Of a stretch of DNA of 64,000 bases, positions 19,459 to 28,622 are shown piece after piece. The stretch lies in assembly GCF_008000755.1 (NCBI RefSeq), contig NZ_CP041690.1:2853260-2917259 (forward strand), written 5' to 3'. Under the pieces are notes generated by a model, which worked only from the letters and a program-made list of their open reading frames with translations, had not been told where the DNA came from and made no database searches. The stretch comes from Youhaiella tibetensis. Lineage in GTDB: Bacteria > Pseudomonadota > Alphaproteobacteria > Rhizobiales > Devosiaceae. Position numbers and translations under genes: made by a program. The first letter of the stretch is position 1. Every line of letters starts with the position of its first letter.

Positions 19459-20199
19459 CTAAGCCTGCTTGATGGCGCCGGTGATCAACCCGGTCACTTC
19501 TTCGGGCGACGAATCAGCCACCCGTTTGTCGGCGACCTTGAGGCCGCGCCGCAGCACCACCAGTCGGTCGCATACGGCGAAAATGTCGGGGATACGGTGG
19601 CTGATCAGCACCACCGCGATGCCCTGGTCCTTGAGCCGGCGGATAAGGTTGAGCACTTCGGCCACCTGCCGCACCGAAATGGCGGCGGTCGGCTCGTCCA
19701 TGAGCACGATCTTGGGGTTGGAAAGGCGCGTGCGCGCGATGGCCACCGCCTGGCGCTGCCCACCCGACATGCGCCGCACCACGTCGCGCGGCCGCGTCTC
19801 GGACTTGAGCTCGGCAAAGAGCTCGCCGGCGCGCCGGTACATGGCGCGGTAGTCGAGGATCTTGAGGAAGCCCCAGCCAATGGTCTTTTCGCGCCCGAGA
19901 AAGATATTGGCGGCGGCGGTGAGGTTATCGGCCAGCGCCAGGTCCTGGTAGACGATCTCGATGCCCTTGGAGCGCGCATCCTTGGGGCCGTGCAACTGCT
20001 CGGTGCCGCCATCGATGCGGATGATGCCGCCGCTGGGGTGGAAATTGCCCGCGATGATCTTGACCAGCGTGGATTTGCCCGCGCCGTTGTCGCCCACCAA
20101 GCCCACCACCTCGCCCGGTTCGAGCGACAGCGAAACATCGCTCAGCGCCTGGATGGCGCCGTAATGTTTGGAAATATTCTCAAGCTCAAGCACCGCCAT
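19459..20199 (-). CDS. sugar ABC transporter ATP-binding protein (FrcA type)
   Basis: A 246-residue ABC ATPase with a single nucleotide-binding domain: Walker A GDNGAGKST, Q-loop YQDLAL, signature MSGGQRQAVAIAR, Walker B IVLMDEPTAAI and switch His in LISHRI. CUT2 systems usually have a double-domain ATPase; single-domain versions like rhizobial FrcA are known and probably work as homodimers. The ATG at 20199 follows GGGGAGGGGAT; the longer frame to 20280 is not credible. The order ATPase-permease fits one operon. Confidence 0.9.
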   Translation of the reverse strand: MAVLELENISKHYGAIQALSDVSLSLEPGEVVGLVGDNGAGKSTLVKIIAGNFHPSGGIIRIDGGTEQLHGPKDARSKGIEIVYQDLALADNLTAAANIFLGREKTIGWGFLKILDYRAMYRRAGELFAELKSETRPRDVVRRMSGGQRQAVAIARTRLSNPKIVLMDEPTAAISVRQVAEVLNLIRRLKDQGIAVVLISHRIPDIFAVCDRLVVLRRGLKVADKRVADSSPEEVTGLITGAIKQA

Positions 20200-20292
20200 A
20201 GCGGCATCCCCTCCCCGGAACTCCGCAAGCGCCTCCACGCCGATCGGTAATCTATAGGGGCAGCACGCGCACAGCGTCAATGCACACGAAAG

Positions 20293-20327
20293 TTATCTGA
20301 CAAGACGTTCATGCACCTTATCTGACA
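20293..20327. repeat. direct repeat TTATCTGACA, candidate operator
   Basis: The 10-mer TTATCTGACA occurs exactly twice, starting at 20293 and 20318, about 25 bases apart. It lies 94-128 bases before the ATPase start. TTATCTGACAAG is partly palindromic and resembles sites bound by GntR-type sugar regulators, but no regulator gene is in the window. Confidence 0.45.
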
Positions 20328-20440
20328 GGTTGCGCGACCAATGCTGTAGTTTTCCCAGATTTCTCTTCCCGTACTTGAGCTTGACGCGAGTCCAGATAGC
20401 ACTCAAAACAAAATTGTTTCGCTTTTCATCTCGCGGCACG

Positions 20441-20477
20441 TTGACGGAACCCGAAAGGGATCAGTAATATTCTGATC
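20441..20477 (+). promoter_or_regulatory. promoter of the binding-protein gene with overlapping operator
   Basis: TTGACG (20441-20446), an 18-base spacer and TAATAT (20465-20470) form a good sigma-70-type promoter. The perfect inverted repeat GATCAG-N7-CTGATC (20459-20477) is centred on the -10 element, so a dimeric repressor bound there would block transcription. Confidence 0.58.
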
Positions 20478-20704
20478 GAGGAGACTTTTCTGCATCGACA
20501 CCGGACGGCTTTAGCCAACGATTTGGCGCGTCTGCGCAAATCGGTTTGATGTACGTTGGTCAAGCTAATCCGCCTAGTGTCCACGAACTCGTCGAGGAGG
20601 TTTCGACCTGACGGCGCGCCGATATTTGCGCGTCCATCCTGCCTTATGACCGGCCTCGGGAGGTCCCCGTTGAGGGGAGCGATAATCGCAATGGGAGGAC
20701 TAGT

Positions 20705-21697
20705 ATGAGGAAGACCGCATTGTTAGTTGCCGGCGCAGCCCTCTTGGCTCTCGCCGCAGGCGCCGCTCAGGCGCAGGACAAGAAGACCCTCGCCATCGTC
20801 GTGAAGGGCCTGGACAACCCCTTCTTCGAGCAGATCAACCTGGGCTGCCAGCAGTGGAACAAGGACCACGCCGACAGCGAATACACCTGCATGTACACCG
20901 GTCCGGCCTCGAGCACGGACGAAGCGGGCGAAGTGCAGATCGTCAACGACCTGCTGACCAAGGGCGTGGCGGCCATCGCCATCTCGCCCTCCAACGCCCC
21001 GGCCATGGCCAACATGCTCAAGACCGCCGCGCCCACCATTCCGGTGATGACGGTCGACGCCGACCTCAACCCAGAGGACAAGGCGCTGCGCAAGACCTAC
21101 CTGGGCACCGACAACTACCTGATGGGCGTCAAGATGGCCGAGGAGGCCATGAAGCTCAAGCCGCAGGGAGCCACCGTCTGCCTGCAGCTCGGCAACGTCT
21201 CGGCGGCCAATATCGCCGCGCGCGCCCAGGGCTTCCGCGACACCGCCGCCGGCGCCAAGAACGTGGACAAGCTCACCGGCCAGAACGGCTGGACGGAAGT
21301 TGAAGGCTGCCCGGTCTTCACCAACGACCAGTCCGACCTTGCCAACCAGCAGATGGCGGACGTCTTCACCGCCCACCCGGACCTGGGAGCCTTCATCCTC
21401 GTCGGCGGCTGGGCCCAGTTCGCCCCGCAGGCCTATGCGCAGGTGACCGACCAGGTGATGCCCAAGCTGAAGTCGGGCGACCTGATCATCATCGCCGGCG
21501 ACACCCTGCCCCCGCAGACCCAGGCCTTCCGCGAAGGGCGCTCGAACGCCCAGATCGGCCAGCGCCCCTATGAAATGGGCCTGAAGGCACCGGACGTGAT
21601 GATCCAGCTCATCAACGGCGAGAAGGTGGACGACCCGCTCTATACCGGGCTGGACGTCTGCACCACCGCCGACCCCGGCTTCTGCAAGGACAACTGA
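20705..21697 (+). CDS. periplasmic sugar-binding protein of the ABC importer
   Basis: A 330-residue substrate-binding protein of the ribose/galactose-binding fold (peripla_BP_4). The signal peptide ends at AAQAQ, followed by the family opening KTLAIVVKGLDNPFFEQINLG. Two pairs of Cys (about 48/56 region and near the C-terminus, LDVCTTADPGFC) suggest disulfides. GGGAGG lies 6 bases before the ATG. It is divergent from its presumed permease and ATPase genes, which is unusual because the three are normally in one operon. The sugar is unknown. Confidence 0.9.
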   Translation: MRKTALLVAGAALLALAAGAAQAQDKKTLAIVVKGLDNPFFEQINLGCQQWNKDHADSEYTCMYTGPASSTDEAGEVQIVNDLLTKGVAAIAISPSNAPAMANMLKTAAPTIPVMTVDADLNPEDKALRKTYLGTDNYLMGVKMAEEAMKLKPQGATVCLQLGNVSAANIAARAQGFRDTAAGAKNVDKLTGQNGWTEVEGCPVFTNDQSDLANQQMADVFTAHPDLGAFILVGGWAQFAPQAYAQVTDQVMPKLKSGDLIIIAGDTLPPQTQAFREGRSNAQIGQRPYEMGLKAPDVMIQLINGEKVDDPLYTGLDVCTTADPGFCKDN

Positions 21698-21862
21698 GGA
21701 CGGTAGCGGCGCCCCCGCCAGGGTGCGCCGCTCCCCATCAGGAGGCCCAGGCGCGAGATGCCCGCCGGCAACTCGCGCCGTGCTTTTTTGCCCGCCCGGC
21801 TTGAGGCGGCTTTACCTCCGCCAACTAACATGTCAGTTAGAGGCAACCTGAGGGAGGGCCGC

Positions 21863-22891
21863 ATGACCAGCGCTAAAACCACGTTCCAGACCCGCCGCAT
21901 CGGCCAGACCAGTCTCGAGATTTCGACCCTGGGGCTGGGCGGCGCGACCATCGCGGGCATGCGCGAAAAGGTCCCCGCCGAAGTCGCCCGCGCCACCGTC
22001 GCGCGCGCGCTCGATGCCGGCATCACCTATTTCGATACCGCCCCGCGCTATGGCACCGGCCTTTCCGAGCGACTGATGGGCGACGTGCTGCGCGACCGGC
22101 GCGAGGGGACGGTGCTTTCCACCAAGGTAGGGCGCCTGCTCAAGCCGCATTTCGGCCCGCGCCCGGCCGACTTCCAGTTCATGGGCGCCCTACCCTTCGA
22201 GGAAGTCTTCGACTATTCCTACGATGCCATCATGCGCTCGTTCGAGGACAGCCAGCAGCGGCTGGGCCTGAACAAGATCGACATCCTCTACGTCCACGAC
22301 ATCGGCACCGCTACCCACGGGGTGGAGGGCAACAAGCCCTACTGGAAGCAGCTGGAAACCGGCGGCTACAAGGCTCTGCTCGAACTCAAGGCCTCCGGCC
22401 AGATCGGCGCCATCGGGCTGGGGGTGAACGAGTGGGAGGTGCTCATGGACGCCTTCGAACTCGGCGACTGGGATGTCTTCCTGCTGGCCGGCCGCTATAC
22501 GCTGCTCGAGCAGACCTCGCTCGACCCGTTTCTCTCCACCTGCCTCAAGCGCAAGGCTTCGGTGGTGGCCGCGGCGCCGTTCAACTCCGGCATTCTCGTG
22601 GGCGGCACCACCTGGAACTACGTCAAGGCGCCTGACGACGTCATCGCTCGCGTCGGCGCCATCGAGGAGGTGTGCGCCCGGTTCGGCGTGCCGCTCCCGG
22701 CCGCCGCGCTGCAATTCCCGCTGACCCATCCCGCCGTCTGTGCCGTACTCCCCGGGCCACGCAGCCCCGAGGAACTCGACGGCATCCTCGCCTGGTGGGG
22801 CGTCGAGATTCCGGACGAATTCTGGACGGCACTGGCCGACAAGGGCCTGCTGGCCGACGGCACGCCCCTGCCTGGCGGCAAGGCCGCCTAA
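21863..22891 (+). CDS. aldo/keto reductase (D-threo-aldose dehydrogenase-like)
   Basis: A 342-residue NAD(P)-dependent TIM-barrel oxidoreductase. The catalytic tetrad is present: Asp58 and Tyr63 (YFDTAPRYG), Lys88 (STKVG) and His145 (YVHDI). The segment STKVGRLLKP is typical of the L-fucose / D-threo-aldose 1-dehydrogenase branch, which oxidises free sugars to lactones. The ATG at 21863 follows GAGGGAGGG; longer in-frame starts lack support. Being next to a sugar importer and near an AraD1-like gene, it probably starts oxidative breakdown of the imported sugar. Confidence 0.86.
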   Translation: MTSAKTTFQTRRIGQTSLEISTLGLGGATIAGMREKVPAEVARATVARALDAGITYFDTAPRYGTGLSERLMGDVLRDRREGTVLSTKVGRLLKPHFGPRPADFQFMGALPFEEVFDYSYDAIMRSFEDSQQRLGLNKIDILYVHDIGTATHGVEGNKPYWKQLETGGYKALLELKASGQIGAIGLGVNEWEVLMDAFELGDWDVFLLAGRYTLLEQTSLDPFLSTCLKRKASVVAAAPFNSGILVGGTTWNYVKAPDDVIARVGAIEEVCARFGVPLPAAALQFPLTHPAVCAVLPGPRSPEELDGILAWWGVEIPDEFWTALADKGLLADGTPLPGGKAA

Positions 22892-23015
22892 AGCGGTCGA
22901 AGGGGTAAACCGCGCCCCGAAACGCCGCACGATCACTGGGCCCCGGCCTTCGCCGGGAAAGAGGGACCGGAGGGGCAGGTGTCGTGCGGGGCGAACGAGC
23001 GTCCCCGCGCCAACC

Positions 23016-25583
23016 TTACTCGGCCGCCCCGCTTCCGGTGGCGGCGAGCACTTCCTTGACCTTGGAATTGATCTGGTCGAGCGAATAGGGCTTGGGCAGG
23101 AATTCGACGCTCTGGTCGTCCTCGATGTCCTTGCGCACGCTCTCCTCGGCATAGCCGGAAACGAAGATGACCTTGATGTCCGGCCGCTTCTCGCGCACGC
23201 GCTTGAGCAGCGCCGGGCCATCCATCTCGGGCATCACCACGTCCGAGATGATGAGGTCGACTTCGTAGCCGATCTCATCGAGCACCTCGAGCGCCTCTTC
23301 GCCCGAATCCGCCTCGAACACCTCGTAGCCGGTGGTCTTGAGGGCGCGGGCCGAGAAGGCGCGCACGCTCTCCTCGTCTTCCACGAGCAGGATGCGCTCG
23401 TGGCCGGTGAGGTCCCTGACCGGCGCGGCCACGGCCTTCTGCGTCAGCTCGCCCTCGGCGGCACGATGGCGCGGCAGGAAGATCTTGAAGGTCGTGCCCA
23501 CCCCGACCTGGGACACCGGATAGATGTAACCTTCGGTCTGCTTGATGATGCCGTAGACCGTCGAAAGCCCCAGGCCCGTGCCCTTGCCGAGTTCCTTGGT
23601 GGAGAAGAACGGCTCGAAGATCTTCTCGAGCACCTGCGGGCTCATGCCCGTGCCGGTATCCTCGACCTCGATCAGCACATAGTCCGCCGGCGGCATGCCG
23701 GTGAAATGGAAGTCGGACGACTGCGCCGCCGTGATATTGGCCGTGCGGATGGAAATCTTACCGCCGTTCGGCATGGCGTCGCGCGCATTGACCACCAGGT
23801 TGACGATCACCTGCTCGAGCTGCACGAGGTCCGCGCGCACCGGCCAGATCTTTTCCCCGTGGTTGACCTCGAGCGTGATGGTCTCGCCGATCAGGCGCTT
23901 GAGCAGCACCGTGAGGTCGTCGATGTTGGTCGGGATTTCGAGGATCTGCGGGCGCAGCGTCTGCCGGCGCGAGAACGCCAGGAGCTGGCGCGTCAGGCCG
24001 GCGGCGCGGTTGGCGCTCTGCTTGATCGACATCAGGTCGCCGAACGAGGGATCGCCCGGCTTGTGCTTGAGCAGCAGCAGGTCCGAGAAACCGATGATGG
24101 CGGTCAGCACGTTGTTGAAATCGTGCGCCACGCCACCAGCGAGCTGGCCGACGGCCTGCATCTTCTGGCCCTGGGCAAACTGCGCCTCCAGCTTGCGCTG
24201 GTCGGTCATGTCGAGCGCATAGACATTGACGCGCTCGGCGGAATCCTCGCTCTGCTCGGAGCCCGAAACATAAAGGCGCACCGCATGGTCGCCCTCGCCC
24301 GCCAGCGAGGCATCCACCGGCGTGATCTCGGAGCGGTTCTGCGTGGCGGCCGTCACGGCCACCTGGAAGGCCGCGCGATTGGCCTCCACCAGCAGGTTCA
24401 CCAGCGGCATGTTCTCGAGCGCCTGCTTTTCGCCGGACCAGTTGAAGATGCGGCTGAACGGAGCGTTGGTGCGCACGATGCGCCCTTCCCCGTCGAGCGT
24501 GGCAATGGCGAACGGCGTATCGTTGAAGAAGCGCGAGAACCGCACCTCGGCGGCGCGCAACGCCTCCTCGCTGTCCGCGCCGCGGCTGCGGTCGAGCACC
24601 AGCGTGCGGGTCTCACCCAGTTCGCCATCGGCAAGCCGGGCGGCGCGGTGCAGCAGGCGCACGGCCATCGAGGTGCCGTTGCGGCGCACGAAGTCGATAT
24701 CGATGATCTCGGTGCGGATTTCGCCATCGCCGCGCCCGCGCATCAAGAGGCTCGCGTTGTCGCCGCGGCAGATGTCGTCCAGGTGCACCGTGCCGGCCTC
24801 GAACTCGGCCAGGTCATAGCCCAGCCAGTCGGCCAGCGTCGAGTTGAGGTATTGCACCCGCCCGTCGGCATCGGCGGAAAAGAAGCCCGCGGGCGCGTGA
24901 TCGAGATAATCGATGGCGCGCTGCAGCTCGAGAAAGGCGTTTTCCTGCCGCTCGCGGTCGCGCGTGATCTCTTCCACGGACCAGAGCACCAGCGGCTTGT
25001 CGGCCCCATCGACCTCAGGCAGCGCCCGCACGGCGACGCGATACCAGAAGGGGCGGCCGAAATCGCCGGCTGCGCCCTCGAGCCCGCCGACAAGACGAAT
25101 GTCCTCGGTGGCCGGACGGCCATCCTGGGCGGCGCGCGAGAGGCGATAGACCGCCTCGCTCGCCTCGGGCTGGCCGGCAAACAGACGCGGCACGCTCACC
25201 GGCACGCCGTTGGAAATGCCCCCGGCGAACCCGCCATACTGGGCGTTGACGTAGGAAATCTTGCCTTCCCGGTCGGTCACCACAGCGCCGAACGGCAGGC
25301 TGTCGACCACGGCGCGCGAAAGCGTGCGCTTTTCCTCGTTGCCCGCGAACCGGAAGAGCCCGGCAGCCAGCGCGAAGAGGCAGAAAACGCCCACCACGGC
25401 CAGCAACCCGAGGGCCAGCAGCATGGCATCGGCCGGTATCTGCTCGCTGAAAGCGGCATAGGCACTGGCCAGGGCGATGAGCACCACGGCGAGCGCGACG
25501 ACGCGCCACAATCCCGACCCGCCACGGGGCCGCGAAACGAGAGGTTCGGGATAAATGTCCTCGTCGAGCGGAGAAGCTGCCAT
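23016..25583 (-). CDS. cckA: hybrid histidine kinase CckA
   Basis: An 855-residue membrane sensor kinase. Order: two membrane segments (about 26-45 and 53-75), PAS-type regions (about 85-200, 215-330 and 340-460), HisKA with phosphorylated His487 (GGVAHDFNN), HATPase (NARDAM at about 599-604, DTGTGM, GTGLGLSTVYG), and a receiver with Asp781 (LIISDVVMPEMDG). In Caulobacter and relatives CckA feeds phosphate through ChpT to CtrA, the cell-cycle regulator that also opens the flagellar hierarchy. It lies directly upstream of flhB on the same strand, and TTAA-N7-TTAA boxes occur in this island, which fits that role. Confidence 0.93.
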   Translation of the reverse strand: MAASPLDEDIYPEPLVSRPRGGSGLWRVVALAVVLIALASAYAAFSEQIPADAMLLALGLLAVVGVFCLFALAAGLFRFAGNEEKRTLSRAVVDSLPFGAVVTDREGKISYVNAQYGGFAGGISNGVPVSVPRLFAGQPEASEAVYRLSRAAQDGRPATEDIRLVGGLEGAAGDFGRPFWYRVAVRALPEVDGADKPLVLWSVEEITRDRERQENAFLELQRAIDYLDHAPAGFFSADADGRVQYLNSTLADWLGYDLAEFEAGTVHLDDICRGDNASLLMRGRGDGEIRTEIIDIDFVRRNGTSMAVRLLHRAARLADGELGETRTLVLDRSRGADSEEALRAAEVRFSRFFNDTPFAIATLDGEGRIVRTNAPFSRIFNWSGEKQALENMPLVNLLVEANRAAFQVAVTAATQNRSEITPVDASLAGEGDHAVRLYVSGSEQSEDSAERVNVYALDMTDQRKLEAQFAQGQKMQAVGQLAGGVAHDFNNVLTAIIGFSDLLLLKHKPGDPSFGDLMSIKQSANRAAGLTRQLLAFSRRQTLRPQILEIPTNIDDLTVLLKRLIGETITLEVNHGEKIWPVRADLVQLEQVIVNLVVNARDAMPNGGKISIRTANITAAQSSDFHFTGMPPADYVLIEVEDTGTGMSPQVLEKIFEPFFSTKELGKGTGLGLSTVYGIIKQTEGYIYPVSQVGVGTTFKIFLPRHRAAEGELTQKAVAAPVRDLTGHERILLVEDEESVRAFSARALKTTGYEVFEADSGEEALEVLDEIGYEVDLIISDVVMPEMDGPALLKRVREKRPDIKVIFVSGYAEESVRKDIEDDQSVEFLPKPYSLDQINSKVKEVLAATGSGAAE

Positions 25584-25656
25584 GCGGGTTATGTCACCAC
25601 CGAATCAAGCCTATCCTGTGGTAGCAAATGGCTTAACGCCTTGGGTAGGCCAAAGG

Positions 25657-26751
25657 CTAATTTCGCGGTTCAGAACCTCGCCAGGAACGCGTGTTCTTTA
25701 GCCGCATGACGTAGCCGATGACCTGCGCCACCGCCTTGAAGTGTTCGGCGGGGATGGTTTCGTCGATTTCCACGCTCGCATAGAGCGCGCGCGCCAGCGG
25801 CGGGTTCTCCACGATCGCTACGCGATTCTCCTCGGCGACGGCGCGGATGCGCAGCGCCACCGCGTCCACGCCCTTGGCCACGCACAGCGGCGCCTGCATG
25901 GTCTTGTCGTATTTGAGCGCCACCGCGAAGTGGGTCGGGTTCATCACCACCACGGTCGCATCGGGCACCGCGGCCATCATGCGCTGGCGGCTCTTTTCCA
26001 TGCGGATCTGGCGGATACGACCCTTGATCTTGGGGTCGCCTTCCATCTGCTTGAACTCGTCGCGCACTTCCTGGACCGTCATCTTCTGCCGCTTCCACCA
26101 TTTGTTGCGCTGGTAGAGGTAGTCGGCGAGAGCGATGAAGGTCACCGCGATCAGCGAGGAAATGATCACCTTCATGCCCAGGGACTGGAAGGTATCCAGG
26201 ATGATCGCCGGGTCGGTGGTCATCATCGTGTCCATGCGGTCGCGCTCGGGCCACACGGCCATGAAGATGGCGGCGCCCACGATGCCGAGCTTGGCCAGGC
26301 CCTTGGCGAAGTTGACCAGCGCCTCGCTCGAGAACAGGCGCTTGGCGCCCGCGAGCGGGGACACCTTGGAAAGCTTGGGCGTAATCGGCTCGAGCGAGAG
26401 CAGCGGCCGGTGCTGGATGAGATTGGCCGCCACCGCGCAGGCGGTCAGCACCACCAGCGGCACCAGCGCCACAAGGATAATCGAGCCCCACAACCCCCAG
26501 AGGAACGCACCCAGCGCCGGCCCGCCCACCTCGAACTGGTCGGCATTGGCGATGAGGGTCTTGAAGGTGCCGCTCAGGTTCGCGCTCGTGGACGGCGCCA
26601 GCATGGCCATCAGCGCCGCGGCGCCCAGCAGCATGAACCAGGTCGTCACCTCCTGGCTCTTTACGACATCGCCCTTCTTGTGGGCGTCCTCGAGCTTTTT
26701 GGCGGAGGGGTCTTCTGTTTTCGAGGATTCTTCGGGGGCTTCATCGCTCAT
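25657..26751 (-). CDS. flhB: flagellar export apparatus protein FlhB
   Basis: A 364-residue component of the type III export gate. About four membrane segments are followed by the cytoplasmic domain with the autocleavage motif NPTH at 271-274 (VVMNPTHFAVAL), which sets the switch from rod/hook to filament substrates. The N-terminus is highly charged (DEAPEESSKTEDPSAKKLEDA), as usual. It follows fliR in the operon fliE-fliQ-fliR-flhB. Confidence 0.96.
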   Translation of the reverse strand: MSDEAPEESSKTEDPSAKKLEDAHKKGDVVKSQEVTTWFMLLGAAALMAMLAPSTSANLSGTFKTLIANADQFEVGGPALGAFLWGLWGSIILVALVPLVVLTACAVAANLIQHRPLLSLEPITPKLSKVSPLAGAKRLFSSEALVNFAKGLAKLGIVGAAIFMAVWPERDRMDTMMTTDPAIILDTFQSLGMKVIISSLIAVTFIALADYLYQRNKWWKRQKMTVQEVRDEFKQMEGDPKIKGRIRQIRMEKSRQRMMAAVPDATVVVMNPTHFAVALKYDKTMQAPLCVAKGVDAVALRIRAVAEENRVAIVENPPLARALYASVEIDETIPAEHFKAVAQVIGYVMRLKNTRSWRGSEPRN

Positions 26752-26796
26752 AGGCGGCCCCCAGCAGAATCACTCGATGCGCTGCGCCCTGCCCCA

Positions 26797-27564
26797 TCAC
26801 ACCCTCAAGGTGGCCAGTTCGGCCTCGAAATGGGTGAGGTACCAGCCCATCATCATGGCCAGCAGCAGCCCGAAAAGCAGCAGCCCCACCCAGATATTGG
26901 CGGGCATGGCCATGAAGTAGACCTGCAGCGCCGGCATCAGGCGCGAGAGGATGCCCATGCCCAGGTTGAAGATGAGGCCGAAGACGATGAACGGCGCCGC
27001 CATCTGCACGCCGACGAGAAACGAGCCCGTCACCGCCCGGATCGCCGCCTGGGCGGCATCGCCCACCATCAGCGGTTCGGTGGGCGAGAACACCATGTAG
27101 CTGTCGTAGATGGCGCTCAGCGTCATGTGGTGGAGATCGGTGGCGAAGATCAGGGCGATCCCCAGGAACGACAGGAACGTGCCGAACACGGCCCCCTGCA
27201 CGCCGCCCTGGTTGGGGTCGGCCATCATGGCCGCCGAAAGACCGACCTGGAAGGCGATGATGGCGCCGGCCACCTGCGCCGCCGACACGAAGAAGCGCAT
27301 CAGCGCCCCCAGCATCAGCCCGATGATGATCTCGTGGAAGAGCATCATGATGATGGCCATGATCTCGGTCGGCAGCGCCGGCAGTTGTGGCCGCAGCAGC
27401 GGATAGAGCACCAGCGCGAACACCAGCGCGAAGCCCAGGCGCATGCGCGCGGGAATCGAGCGCTCGCCCAGCCCAGGCATGAACATGAGCATGGAGCCGA
27501 CGCGCGCGAAAACGATGAGATAGAGGTAGGCGGTTTCCGGCAGCCAGTTGAGGCCGATCGTCAT
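26797..27564 (-). CDS. fliR: flagellar biosynthetic protein FliR
   Basis: A 255-residue membrane protein with about six membrane segments, part of the FliPQR export gate. The conserved RVGSMLMFMPGLGERSIPARMRLGFAL-type stretch (about 21-46) and the LLLLF-like C-terminal helix are present. It lies 3 bases downstream of fliQ and 45 bases before flhB. Confidence 0.95.
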   Translation of the reverse strand: MTIGLNWLPETAYLYLIVFARVGSMLMFMPGLGERSIPARMRLGFALVFALVLYPLLRPQLPALPTEIMAIIMMLFHEIIIGLMLGALMRFFVSAAQVAGAIIAFQVGLSAAMMADPNQGGVQGAVFGTFLSFLGIALIFATDLHHMTLSAIYDSYMVFSPTEPLMVGDAAQAAIRAVTGSFLVGVQMAAPFIVFGLIFNLGMGILSRLMPALQVYFMAMPANIWVGLLLFGLLLAMMMGWYLTHFEAELATLRV

Positions 27565-27567
27565 CGA

Positions 27568-27834
27568 TCAACCGCCCGTGGCGATCAGGTCGGAAACGTG
27601 CACCATCAGCATGGCCATCTCCGCGCCGATGAACGGCAGCGCGATCAGCATGGTGATAAAGATGGCCAGGATCTTGGGAACGAAGACCAGTGTCTGTTCC
27701 TGGATCTGGGTGAGCGCCTGGAAGAGCGCGATGATCACGCCCACGACCAGCCCTACCAGCATCATGGGCGCCGCCACGATGATCAGCGTCCATATGCCTT
27801 CGCGGGCAATATCGAGGACTTGGAGTCCAGTCAT
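27568..27834 (-). CDS. fliQ: flagellar biosynthetic protein FliQ
   Basis: An 88-residue protein with two membrane helices, the small subunit of the FliPQR gate. It shows EGIWTLIIVAAPMMLVGLVVGVIIALFQALTQIQEQTL in pieces typical of the family (key residues: QALTQIQEQTL in the loop). It is followed by fliR after 3 bases and preceded by fliE after 28. Confidence 0.95.
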   Translation of the reverse strand: MTGLQVLDIAREGIWTLIIVAAPMMLVGLVVGVIIALFQALTQIQEQTLVFVPKILAIFITMLIALPFIGAEMAMLMVHVSDLIATGG

Positions 27835-27862
27835 GCGAGTCCCTTGGGGGCCGTGCCCCGGG

Positions 27863-28186
27863 CTAGATCGGCATCCGCATGATTTCTTCGTAGGCCGAAA
27901 TCACGCGGTCGCGCACCGTGACCATGGTCTCGACGGCCATTTCGGTCTGCGAGATGGCGGTCACCACGTCGACCACATTCGCCTTGCCGTTCACAAGATC
28001 AAGCGACAACTGCTCGGAATGGTGGCCGCTATCCACAACAGATTGCACGCTGGAGGCCAGCATGCTGGCGAAGTCGGGGCCCTGCCCGCCCTGGTTGAGC
28101 ATTTCGGGCGAGGCTTCGCTCGCCTGGGTGAGAAGCTTGGCCGCATTGCCGTATGCGGCCGCTGCTGCGTTGAAGGGAGTGGCCAT
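27863..28186 (-). CDS. fliE: flagellar hook-basal body protein FliE
   Basis: A 107-residue protein that joins the MS ring and the proximal rod and is the first export substrate. The C-terminal half has the conserved pattern LDLVNGKANVVDVVTAISQTEMAVETMVTVRD and ends YEEIMRMPI. It sits 11 bases after flgC in the flgB-flgC-fliE order seen across bacteria. Confidence 0.94.
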   Translation of the reverse strand: MATPFNAAAAAYGNAAKLLTQASEASPEMLNQGGQGPDFASMLASSVQSVVDSGHHSEQLSLDLVNGKANVVDVVTAISQTEMAVETMVTVRDRVISAYEEIMRMPI

Positions 28187-28197
28187 CGTCTAATTCC

Positions 28198-28611
28198 TTA
28201 TCCGCGAAGAATGCTGAGCGTCTGCCCGAGCATGGTGCGAGTCGCCGTCACCACGTTCAGGTTGGCTTCGTAGGTGCGCTGCGCTTCACGCATGTCCATG
28301 GTTTCCACCAGCGCATTGACGTTGGGGTAGCGAACCATGCCGCTGGCATCCGCCGCCGGATGCCCGGGTTCGTACCGAGTGGTGAACTCGCTCATGTCGT
28401 AGGCGAGCTTGCCGACCTGGACGGTGGTGCCGCCCAATTCCTGGTCGTACATGGCCTTGAAGGTCGGGATTTTGCGCCGGTAGGGGTCCTCGCCGGGCGT
28501 CTTGCCGGCCGAATCGGCGTTGGCAAGGTTTTCGGCGATGACGCGCATGCGCGCCGTTTCGGCATGCAGGCCCGTCGCGGCGATCCGGATGGAATTGTAG
28601 AAGTCGCTCAT
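28198..28611 (-). CDS. flgC: flagellar basal-body rod protein FlgC
   Basis: A 137-residue proximal rod protein. It has the N-terminal rod motif (IRIAATGLHAETARMRVIAENLANADS) and the matching C-terminal EAQRTYEANLNVVTATRTML. Between flgB and fliE, with a 11-base gap on each side. Confidence 0.95.
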   Translation of the reverse strand: MSDFYNSIRIAATGLHAETARMRVIAENLANADSAGKTPGEDPYRRKIPTFKAMYDQELGGTTVQVGKLAYDMSEFTTRYEPGHPAADASGMVRYPNVNALVETMDMREAQRTYEANLNVVTATRTMLGQTLSILRG

Positions 28612-28622
28612 CGCTTCCCTCC

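Larger units (their letters stand above)
20200..20704. other. divergent control region of the sugar locus, 505 bases
   Basis: No gene. The ATPase-proximal part has a repeated TTATCTGACA (20293 and 20318). The middle has a plus-strand promoter with an overlapping inverted repeat (20441-20477). The 3' part would be an untranslated leader of about 225 bases before the binding-protein gene; no known riboswitch fold was recognised in it. Confidence 0.6.

Noticed and set aside
22930-22975. GGGCCCCGGCCTTCGCCGGG hairpin after the aldo/keto reductase gene
   Set aside because: It resembles common rhizobial palindromic elements, but only one copy was noticed in the window and no T-run follows, so it was not annotated as a repeat or terminator.
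22740-25709. A 989-codon plus-strand frame opposite cckA
   Set aside because: Antisense shadow of a clear hybrid kinase; composition is Arg/His/Glu-rich with no domain.
25741-27882. A 713-codon plus-strand frame opposite flhB-fliR-fliQ
   Set aside because: Antisense to three identified export-gate genes; product is extremely His/Arg/Asp-rich, typical of shadow frames.
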